Below are positions 51,278 through 61,500 of a stretch of 64,000 bases of DNA, piece after piece. Each line of letters opens with the position of its first letter. The stretch's first letter is position 1. The stretch covers positions 310,001 through 374,000 of the forward strand of contig OZ025654.1 in assembly GCA_964019335.1 (NCBI GenBank), given 5' to 3'. The stretch comes from Diplonema japonicum (lineage: Eukaryota > Euglenozoa > Diplonemea > Diplonemida > Diplonemidae). The notes below the pieces were generated by a model. That model did not search any database and was not told the DNA's origin. It saw only the letters and a program-made list of their open reading frames with translations. The translations under genes were made by a program, and so were the position numbers.

Positions 51278-53221
51278 TCAAATTGAAGCAACGCTGTTCC
51301 TAAAGTTCACTGTTTTTGCCCTCCTCAATGATGATAGTTCCGACTGCGCTCCCTGCACCAGCGCACGGGGGACGGTTCTGGTACCATGGCTGCTGTAGGT
51401 TCTGAGGGACTGCTGTGTCTTGCGTGACTCGAAGGACACAGTTGTGGGAAGCTTAAAAGACTGCAAGCTAGTCGGCTGCACGGACGTGCCCCTTGAGCTG
51501 GGAGCAAGGGCAGCCAGTTCAATTTCTTTCAGGGGCTCTCTTGTCCTGTTGAATATTTCGTCTTGCATCCTTGCGCGTCGCTTTGTCACAGCAATGTACA
51601 CTTCGCAGCACACATCGACCACAACCTTCGCAAGAAGCAGAACCACAGCCACTAGCAGCAACAGTGATGCAAGCTTGAAAGTGTAGTATTCTAGATCCTC
51701 TTTGTAGTACCCCACCCCCATCAGCAGCATCGCCACACCTTGCAACCCAAGCATCACAAAATCCAAAGCCGAGTCCCTGAACCTTGCATGTGGCCATAAC
51801 TTTGCCTCCAACAACAGCATCGAGAAGAATATCACTCCTGTGAAGACTTTCTTGTGTCCGCACCCCACATAGCTGCCTGTCTCTGCTGCCGAGATCGCCG
51901 ATATTGCCAACGACGCTGTGTACTCGATCAACGCGTACCACGCTGTGTCCTGCCTGAAGGTGCGCAGCATTGAAGAGTATCGTTGTACCCAGTAGCATGA
52001 CTTATTGGTGTTCACCCACTCCCCGACCCCAAGCAGCAACATCCGTGCCTCACCGCAACTGCTCTCATGCAAGTACAGAGCAGAGTGCGGCACACCTGCA
52101 CGCAGTTTAAAAAAAACCACAACAGGGACCGCGACGCAGGTGCACATGCTGACAGCCCCGAGGATGAAGCCAGCAGGGTTCGGCGGGTGGATGATGAGGT
52201 TGATGGAGCCGAGGGTGGTCCCTTGGTAGAAGAGCTGGAAGACAACAAGCGGGGCCGATGGGAACCGCATCCACCCCTGTGTGTCCAGCCCGTTGAACAG
52301 CCGGGGGAACATCTTCGCACCGCCGCACGTTGCGATCTTCACAAGGACAAAGCACAGCAGCCCGAACCCGAAGTGATGGCGAAGTTCCCCACCACAAGCC
52401 CCAGCGCCTCGCTGTCCCAGATCTCCATCTGGGTGGGGTGCAGGGAGCGAGGGAGCTCCTGCTTTTTGTTAACGTTGCAACCCAAGCTCACAATCACCAG
52501 GCGTGTTGCTGTCCCTGCTGCTGCTCCCGTCACAACTGAGCCAGCAGTGGCAGCAGCGGAGCCTATCGTGCTTATTAACTGGAACCCCTGTTTCAGTTGC
52601 AGGTGCCATTGTTGGGTTTGCTGTGGGAACAGAAGTGATAGGTGCCGTTGTTGGGTTTGCAGTGGGAACAGAAGTGGTAGGTGCCGATGTTGGATTCGCT
52701 ATGGGGACAGAAGTTGCAGGTGCCATTGTTGGGTTTGCAGTAGGGACAGAAGTGATAGGTGCCGTTGTTGGGTTTGCTGTTGGGACAGAAGTGAGAGGTG
52801 CCGTTGTTGGGTTTGCAGTGGGAACAGAAGTGGCAGGTGCCGTTGTTGGATTCGCTGTGGGGACAGAAGTTGCAGGTGCCATTGTTGGGTTTGCTGTAGG
52901 GACAGAAGTGAGAGGTGCTGATGTTGGATTTGCTGTGGGAACAGAAGTCGCAGGTGCCACTGTTGGGTTCGCTGTAGGGGTAGAAGTGGCAGGTGCCGTT
53001 GTTGGGTTTGCTGTGGGAACAGGAGTTGCAGGTGTAGATGTTGGATTCGCTGTGGGGACAGAGGTTGCAGGTGCCGATGTTGGATTTGAAGTGAGAACAG
53101 AGGTCGCAGGTGCTGCGGTTGGGCTTGCAGTGGGAAAGGCTGTCGGAGGTAGGGAAGTAGGCAACGAGGTGGGTGCTGGACTCGAAGCGAGAGCTCCCAA
53201 CACTAGCACCAACGCAGACAT
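51278..53221 (-). pseudogene. mucin-like repeat / polytopic membrane protein gene, frameshifted
   Basis: The N-terminal frame (53221-52469) has a signal peptide (SALVLVLGALASS) and about seventeen 12-residue Thr/Pro/Ala repeats (PTANPTxAPATS), probably an O-glycosylated stalk. A second frame continues with SAAATAGSVV and a conserved-looking TM-proximal segment to about 52365. A third (52342-51278, 354 residues) encodes at least seven helices and a basic Ser-rich tail. Joining needs one shift near 52580 and another near 52360. The second falls in continuous coding sequence, where no intron fits. It is either a recent pseudogene or carries sequence errors. I recognise no named family. It was presumably a surface protein. 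Confidence 0.7.
52590..53200 (-). repeat. 36-bp tandem repeats encoding the Thr/Pro/Ala stalk
   Basis: About seventeen head-to-tail 36-bp units encode PTANPTxAPATSV-type repeats. The plus strand reads GTTGTTGGGTTTGC then GGTGCC in most units. Third-codon differences show that the array is not freshly amplified throughout. Confidence 0.85.
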
Positions 53222-54634
53222 GCGTCGTGTTTATAACCTGAGGGCGTGCAAGAAGGAAGAAAAAATGCAAAATAAGGCAGGGGATGGGAGGAGGTGAAGA
53301 CAAAAAGAAGACTAATAAGAAGGATATAAAAAGAAATAAAGTGGTGAAGAGGTTTAAAGCACAGATATAAAAAAAAGAAAAAGGAAAGGGAAAAAAGATG
53401 CCTTTTAAACATGCAGGCTTGGCTATGGTCTAGCCCTCACACGAAAAGAACCTCGGGAAATCGAGTATCAATATCAATAACATGAAAAAATGGACTGCTT
53501 TGGGTCAACAAGAGAAGGGAGCAAAACTCTCCCCTTTTCTTTTTTAGAACTTTTGTTTTCGCAATATTCTTTTTTTCTTTTCATTTCTCTTTTTTTTGCA
53601 ACATTGAACAAAAAAAAACCCGCAGAAAGAAAAGAAAACTGGTTGTTGTCCCCCCGATAATTACAATAAAAGAAAGGGAGGGGGGTGCGGGGGGAAACAC
53701 ATTGTTCAGTCTCGGGGGAAAAAAAAGAAGGGAAAAAAAAAGGGGGAGAAAGCTGAATAGAGTATTTTCCCCACCCCTTTCTTTTCTTGATCTCATTAAA
53801 AGACAGGGCGTAAAAGAAAGAAAAGAAGAGGTAAAAAGAAAAACTCCATAGTGAACTTTGTGGGTGGCTGTGAGCGGAGAATCACCTGGCCTCAAGTACA
53901 CAATAAGAAAAAGGAGAGAGAGAGGAATGGAGAATGAAAAATAATAAAAGAACAAAAAGAAATAAAATAAATCCTCCCCCTTCCCGCCCTTGAAAGAACC
54001 ATCGCTCAATAAAAAAGGAGGAAAACAGAAAACTCTTTTTTTTTCCTAAGAAAGTTCTTCCCCCCCCCCTTTTTATTTCTTTCGTCTTTTCTAGGGCGGA
54101 GTAGGAAGGGGACTCAGCCAAAAAAAGAAATCAGATTGTTAACAGTGTCTGGTACTACACAATTAAACGCCGCTTAAAAGAACCTTTTGCAAGATAGATA
54201 TTTGTTTTGGGCGCCACAGGGGGACGCTAGGTAAAGCAGATTATCAAAGATTCACCCAAATTTGCTGTTTTCAACATTTTGCTTGCATTGGTTGTTCAAA
54301 GGGGGGGGGGGGGGGGGGGACACGGCTTCACCGTCTATTTACTGGTTTTCTGAGCTTGAAACTCTCAAAAGAAAAAAGAAAAAAGAAAGAAAAAAAAATT
54401 GCATTGTAAACCACTTTATTTCCCGTGGGGGGAAATAAAAAAAAAATAGAACAATATATAAAACTGAGGAAAATGGGGGTAGCAAACTTCGTTCTTTTCA
54501 TTTTTTTTTCTTTTTTAATTTCTTTTTTATTTATATTTTCTTTTTTATTATAACAACACCCCACGTGTTTTCGGATACGTCTTCTTTGTTTTGTGTCTAC
54601 CTAGCCTTTCCAAAGCAAGAAACAAAAGGATAAA

Positions 54635-54690
<56 letters not shown>

Positions 54691-55476
54691 GATACAATTC
54701 CAGTGTTCATGGGGGGTGCTCACTGTTCAAGAAAGAAATTCACACTATGTTCTGCGGTTGCTGCCGTGGTGCGAGAAACATTACATGCTGGTGTGCCGTC
54801 GGCGGAGATATTATTATTATTTTTCCGTTTCCTTTTCCTTCCTTCACTTCTGCGTACTGCTCGTATACCAGTACGTTGTCATTGTTTCTCCCACACAGGT
54901 CGGCAACAGACTAACATCCCTTCTCCACAAAGGAGTCAATCGCTCCGTCATCGTGGTCCGCAAGCTAGTGATTACTCATCAACTCGCTGCCAGACGCGCA
55001 ACTTATTTTCCCATTTCTTTTCGGGCGAAAACTTCGGCTTAAGAAAATAAAGAGGGTTTTTCATTGTTGAACGTAGGGGAGGGGAGGGGTCGAAAAAACT
55101 TTCTTCCGACCTCATTCGTCGCAGATTTAAATAGCAAAGCTTTTGTCCCCTTAACTCAAAAAGACGAAAGGGGGTATATATAAAGAACAAAGGAAGAAAA
55201 AAAAAAGAAAACGATGTTGGTTTTTTTTTTTTTCTTCATCTTTTTTTTTTTTTTTTCAAAGATTTCGAAAACTCGAGATAAATTAATGACTCATCAATTG
55301 TGTGGTAATAAAATAGTTATTTTTTTTTGTGCCCATAGTTAGTATAAAAAAAAAAAAAAAAAAAAAGAAAACCACACAATGCATCAGACCCAATGCAACG
55401 CCACCCCCCACCCCCCCAATCCCCTTTCTGAAATATAGTCTCGCACGCAGTGTTAAAAATAATAAAAGCAAAAAAA

Positions 55477-55514
<38 letters not shown>

Positions 55515-55528
55515 CCTTTTCTTCTCAG
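53222..55528. other. long intergenic region
   Basis: Homopolymers dominate, including G19 at 54301-54319 and a 47-nt A run at about 54640-54687. It contains the 54129-54164 repeat and an element-2 tail relic (about 54694-54790). A plus-strand open segment at 54860-55042 (KGVNRSVIVVRKLVITHQ) has normal composition, but I cannot assign it. Confidence 0.5.
54694..54790 (-). mobile_element. truncated, diverged copy of the element 2 tail
   Basis: GGGGGGTGCTCACTGTTC, then AAATTCACACTA and TTCTGCGGTTGCTG, parallel the element 2 end (GTGGGTGCTCACCGTTC, AAATTCACACTAATCGG, TTCTGCGGTTGCTG at 56450-56510). Its 3' border again abuts a long sense-strand T run. Confidence 0.7.
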
Positions 55529-58500
55529 TTATTGAGATGTAAGGCATTGTGCAGACCCCGATTTTGATTTCCGCAGCCCTCTTGGGGACCTTGGGTTCGC
55601 CCTGCGGCTTATCGAATTCTTCCGCATGCTCTCCTTAGAACGACGTGCCTCCTGACGTGACTTCAGCTCCTGAGCAAGCACCTCTGCAGAATTCCGTTCG
55701 TCAGACGTGCACCTCTGCACCATCTCAGGAAGAAGCGGGTGCACCTCACTAAGCGGCTTACCCCCCAACGGACGGAATGACGCAATGTACAAAGACTTAT
55801 TCTGCGGGGTTTGCAATTCATTGATCTCCAAACTAATTGGAATCACCCTTCCGTACTTTGATAGAACCACAGTAGCTCGTGGGTTGCCGAAGAAAGAATG
55901 CGAGACGCGGGTGTAAACATTTCTCAAAGTCTCAGGGTGGTAGGCCCTGTGTGGCTGCGGGACCAGCAACGAAACCGGCTCATAAAGCACCTCGTCCTCT
56001 CGGTACCGAAGAACATCTAAGCATAGTTCGTTGCAGTAGATGATTTCACCGTTTAACGATGTCGCCACGATGCAGTTCCTGCCGGATTCGAACACGGCAG
56101 CCATCTCTTCGCTGACTCCTCCTTTGAATGAGAATGCGAGTTTTTTCTTTTTCGCGGTTTCGTAAAGCTCGAACCTGGTGATGAACCAGCCCCCTTCGCT
56201 CGTCGGAACGTTGGTGACACCCACGACCTTTGCCATCTCGATGGTGTCGGTCCCTGTTTTGAAGGATGTCCGCCGCTCATCGTCCTCATGAAACTCCACC
56301 TCCCCGCCTTGGATGATCCGCATTAAAGGACGTTCGGGGTTTTCGTCTGTAACGTAGTTTGAGATGTGTTTGTCCATCGCCTCGTCGATCTGTTGTGTTA
56401 AAAGGAAAGAAAAAAAGAAAAATTTGATAAATTTCGGTGTGCGGGTGGGTGCTCACCGTTCAGGGAGAAATTCACACTAATCGGTCACCGTTCTGCGGTT
56501 GCTGTCTGGTGCCTGCAGTGGCTGTTTGTCGCGATGAGATGGACGGCATCTGGGCGAGAAACATTGCTTGGAGTCGTGCTAGGTAGGGGGCGGTTTGGCT
56601 CGAGGAGAAGAGTGGTCTCCTGTCGTAGCCGTGTGTCGTCGGGCCCCCAAGATGTCGAAGGGTGTGTACCCTTGTCTTTGCGTTGGCGGGGAAAGCATTC
56701 TTCCCACTCTTTGCTGTGCATTTCTGAATACGTCCTAAGATGTATCGCATCCTTCCAGCCTTCTCTGTGAGCCAGTCCTGGTCGTCGAGGGGTCCAGCCA
56801 AGGACTGCCGGGTGGCCTGCTCATAGTCTACTGCGAGCTCCATCGTCGTGACGGACGTCAACTTCCTGCCTGCGTACCATCTTAGGCTTTTCAGCCACCT
56901 GAGGACGCTCTTCATGTAGAACATTAGGACCTTTCCCGACGCTCCGTTCGATTTCAACAGCTCCACTGTGGGCACAGTGTGCTGCTTCCCCGTTGTGATC
57001 TCATCCCACGGGTTGGTGGTGAGGATTCTGGTGCTCCGTTCAGCCGCTCTGGCGTCTCGTCTTGTCACGACATCCAACAGGTATCGTTGCACGACTGCCG
57101 CCTGTTGCTTCGCAGCCCCCGTTGCGCCCCTTGGAATGATCCCGTGGAGGGCGGTCACTGCAGGTAGGTCACTTCGTGTCATCCCGCCATATCTTTCGTT
57201 TGTCAGGGCAGCTCTCGCTGGTGCACATTCCCATAGGGCGTGCTCCGTGACTTCTGTCGTCGTCTGGCATCGATGGTCGCAGACGTCGCACGCAAGAGAC
57301 GAGCTTTCCACACCCTCACGTTCATCCAATTGCTTCCCCCACACTCGAGGGTGTACCGTGAACACTGCACCGCTGATGATCCGCCGCAGTCTGTACGATA
57401 TCAGCGGTCTCCGTGACTGGAGCTTCCTCCACCAGGCGTTCGTGGACGGACATGCACCCGCTTCCATTCCAGCAAAAGACGACCTGCCGTGGATCAATTC
57501 CTTTGCAACAGCCGGTCTGATCGCCTGTCTTACTTCATGGCGTCTCGCACTGGGCACCAGAGCGCGCAAACCTTCAATGAAGGACCACCCCTTGTTCAGG
57601 AAGGGTAGCCACCTCTTCAGCAAGACCCCTAGCGGCCCCCTCTCCTCGTCGTCCTCTCGCTCCCGGTACAGTGTAACAATCTCATTGACTCGCTGCCACA
57701 GTTGTGGGGAGGTGAGGCTTTCTCGCACCAGGCAGTTCACCGTGTTGTAAACAATCTTCGCTTGTGGATATGCTGTGTGTCCAGGTAACAGCACATTGAG
57801 CACAGCCATCGGGGATCTCATCCTGAAGCGCGGTCCCCACAGGGAAGTCACCGTCGCTGTACAGAGCTTCTTCAGCTGGTTGTCAGACGGCGCAGCGTAG
57901 GTCGTACCGTATAGACAGGATGGTAGCACAGTGCCCGTCAGCATTGACGCCTTGTTCCCGAAGCTTAATGGCAATGCACCAAGCCGGGACAAACGGCCTT
58001 CGGCGGAATGTAGCTTGTCCAAACTATGTTTCCCGTTCATGTTCAGGATCACGCCAAGCGCCTTGATCCCCTTCGTCACTCTGAACGATGAGCCTGTGCA
58101 CTTCAACCAAGGGCCGATCTCATCCTTCGTCGAGAATGCTTGTGACTTGTTTTCGTTAAGGCGCATGCCTGTCCGCTCGCAAAACTCGATTGTTTTGTTG
58201 GTCGCTCTCTTGAGTACCTCGACCAAACGCGCAAGTAGGTACGCGTCGTCCGCGTACGACAGCGATCGCGAGCCAGGTACCTCAGCAATCACGCACTTCA
58301 CCATCACTGACACCAGAGCGTTCACCAGGATGACGGAGATTGGACACCCTTGGAGAATTCCATTTGTCACGTGGAACTCGGAACCCACGCCAGTAGGGAA
58401 GCGGAAACGTCTTTTGAGGCCTGCGTACATCGCTTTGAGCGGGGTCAGTATCCTCTGGTGCAAACCCAGGTCTTGCATAAGCCCGAACGCTACTTTCTGT

Positions 58501-61500
58501 GGCACCCTGTCGAAGCACTTGACGAAGTCCAGTGCTATGCCGTTAAGAGGGGTGTTGGTCAGCATCGCCGTCTCCAGCTGCGTGCTGAGCTCCATCAGGA
58601 TGCTGTCCGTCCCGTGACGTGGTCGAAAACCATGCTGCGAGTCGTCCGCCCATTTCTCTTGCCATGGCGATATATCACGCAACCTGGCACAGGCCCACAG
58701 TCTGTAGACCGCACTCGTGACTGTGATGGGGCGGTGGTTGAGCGGAGTCCTCTCGCCTCCCTTCGGGATCAGCGTAACCAACGCCGTCAGGAGTGCCTTC
58801 GGCCACTTCCCTGTCACCTCGATGGCGTTGAAGAGCATCGCCCACGCATCCAACAATACATTTGGCATAGCGCGAAGTTCTGCCATCCTCCACCCATCAA
58901 CTCCCGGTGCTGTCCTCGTCGATTTCTTGGCCAGAACTGCTCTCAGATCAGCCCCTGTCAGTGGCTGGAGCACCATGTCATGCGTCGAGATGTATGGCCC
59001 GTATCTAGCCTTGAAAGCCTCGTACGATGGTTCTTCATGCCCTTCACCGTACATCTGGAGCACGCCGTCCCATTCCGCGTGCATCATCCTGTCCATCTCG
59101 TCGAGGTCTGCGGTCAGCACTCCGCCGCTCTCCACTGCCTGCGCCGCTGACGTAGAAGTGTTTTTCACAAAGGCGGTCATCCCCCTCCGCTCCTCCTGGA
59201 ACTGGGTGTTGATCCTCGCCTCGTACTTCTTCTCCCGCTCCACTCTCGTGTCCTTTGCGATCTCGCGTAGTAGCGAGGAGAGGTTGTCGTCTAGCAGTTG
59301 AAGTCTGGTGACAATCGACTCCAGGTCATCCTTCAGCAAGTTCCTATCAAATACTGGAGGGTTCGGCAGTTTCTCCAGCAAACTCAGAGCATTCGCCCAA
59401 GTCTTCAACAGAACTACTGGCATGTTGCACACTTGTCCCTTGTCAATCATCACCTGGATTTCCGCGCTGATGTGTGCAAGCTTCCTCTGCAAACAGGCAA
59501 TCGACTTCTGTCTACCCACCGCTGCGCCCGTGGCTTCCTTTACAGACTTGGCCGACAGGCATTTCTCCCCGCGACGATGATAGGAACATCTCCCAGGGCA
59601 CATCTCATCTCGTTCAGCACCTTGTTCAAAAGTGTCTCACGCTGGTGTTTGCCGTAACTTCCCGAGTGGCAATATACCACAATGAGGTGGAGCCACATGT
59701 CTCGTCCGTCCAAGTTGATTTGACTATCGCCGGCCTGCACCGCTGTACTAGTATGCCGACTCCACCTCTTTGTGCTTTGTCGGGAGCAGCAAGTCCATCG
59801 ACCACGATACCGGGCTGTGGGTTTCCCCACAGCGCACGATACCTGCCGTTGTCCTCAACATGCCTCCCAATCATGTGTTGTCCGTGTGCGGTCAGCTTCA
59901 CTTCCTGCAAGCACGAGATGTCGCTCTCCATGGCCAACACCTCGTCCACCTTATTGCTCAGGGACCCCACATTGAGAGTTGTGATTGTGAGCGAATTGGG
60001 GTCCCTAGCTCCACCCATGAAGATGTCCCTCCGGATGTCTTCATGGCTGGCGTCCCTTCAGTTGAACTCGTCAGGGTCATGTTCGATTGGTAGGATGGGG
60101 GTCATAGTGTTAGCTATGGCCATGTGCACGTCAGGTGTGGCCGCACATGTCGGTGTGCCGCCGGGCAGGTATATCGGTGTCATCGAACCCGTTGCACTCG
60201 TGGGGACAAGGGCACCCGAATGTGCCTTCTTGCTGGTCGTCGTGTCGTCGCATTTCCTCTTCTTGTCCGTGCGCTTCGCAGTCTGGATGTCCTGCTGGAT
60301 AGACTGGACAGTCTTAACCAGCTCGGACACCGCCACAGCCACCGCATCCAACCTCTCGAGACGTGTTGTTACCATCTCCATCTGCCTGCCGAGAGCTTGC
60401 ATGTTCTGCTCCATCGACTTCACTAGCGAGATGGTCGCGGCAGCCTTCCTCTCCATGTCCACCACTCTCGCTTCCATCGCTTTCCTCTCCTGCTCGTGCT
60501 CCAGCTCTTTCTTCCGCGCCCACTCCTCGAAAGCGTCGACAGGCGCCTCCTCCTTGTTTGCGTCCGGCATCGCAGGGTGACCATTGCGGGATGTCACCTG
60601 CAGGCGTCTGCACGTCTTCCCGCGCCCTTCGTTCGTGCTCAGAAGGACCTCAGCCTCCTCGCCGCAGAAGTAGGGGAGACGTCCCCACGAAACGACCGTT
60701 GCAGCCGGCGCGCCCCTTAGCCACTCCGCTGCCAACCGTTCAGAGCCTTGCGGGACAAGGTACACCGCCCGCTCCGGCTGTGTCTCCGCCCCTTCCCACT
60801 CCCGCACGTGCACGGGCCACTCGTCCTCGGCAAGGCATGCGATGATGGCCTTGCGTGCCGGCTTGCCCTGCTCCTTCTTCTTCCCGTCCTTCGCGCCCTC
60901 GCTGCGGATGGGGAGTGGGATCCTCACCGGCGGCACATACGCTGTAGTGGTAGGCATCTTCGAGTCCTCCCCTTTCACCGCGCAGACGTAGTGGCCCTCC
61001 ACATAGCCCAGCCATAGCGTGGCCGTGTCTGGTACCTCATTCCTACTCCCCGGCTCGAAGCAGCTCAGGGTGAGGACGTCATCCCTTACAGCAAAGACAC
61101 AGATCCTGCGTCCCATCACCACGGACATCGTGCTGACCGTCAGCCTGTCCGCCCACGTTCCCGAAAGAGCTACCAGCCTCTGGTACTCCTTCCACGCCGC
61201 AGCCTTCTCCCCTTCCTCCACCATCATGAAGGAGGAGTAGTCCTTCCCCGCCAGATGAGAGGCCACCACCTCCCGCAGCGCCCCCGCCTCGTCCCTCGCG
61301 CCGTGCACCGCGTACGACACCGCTTCGAAGAAGCACTCTCCCTGCCTTCTTCCGGTGTCTATCACCTTCCAACCCTCCAGCCTATTGGCCAGATCCTGCA
61401 CCGCTTCCTTATGAGAGGAAGCCCGCCCAGGAACCGCCGTCGTGGAGGCTCCACCTCGGCCTTGCGGTGGCATTTTTGTCGTCGTGACTTTTGATTATCC

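Noticed and set aside
52503-53297. Plus-strand 264-residue ORF with Gly/Val repeats opposite the mucin-like stalk
   Set aside because: It is the reverse-strand reading of the 36-bp tandem repeat, lacks a start context, and runs against the gene array.
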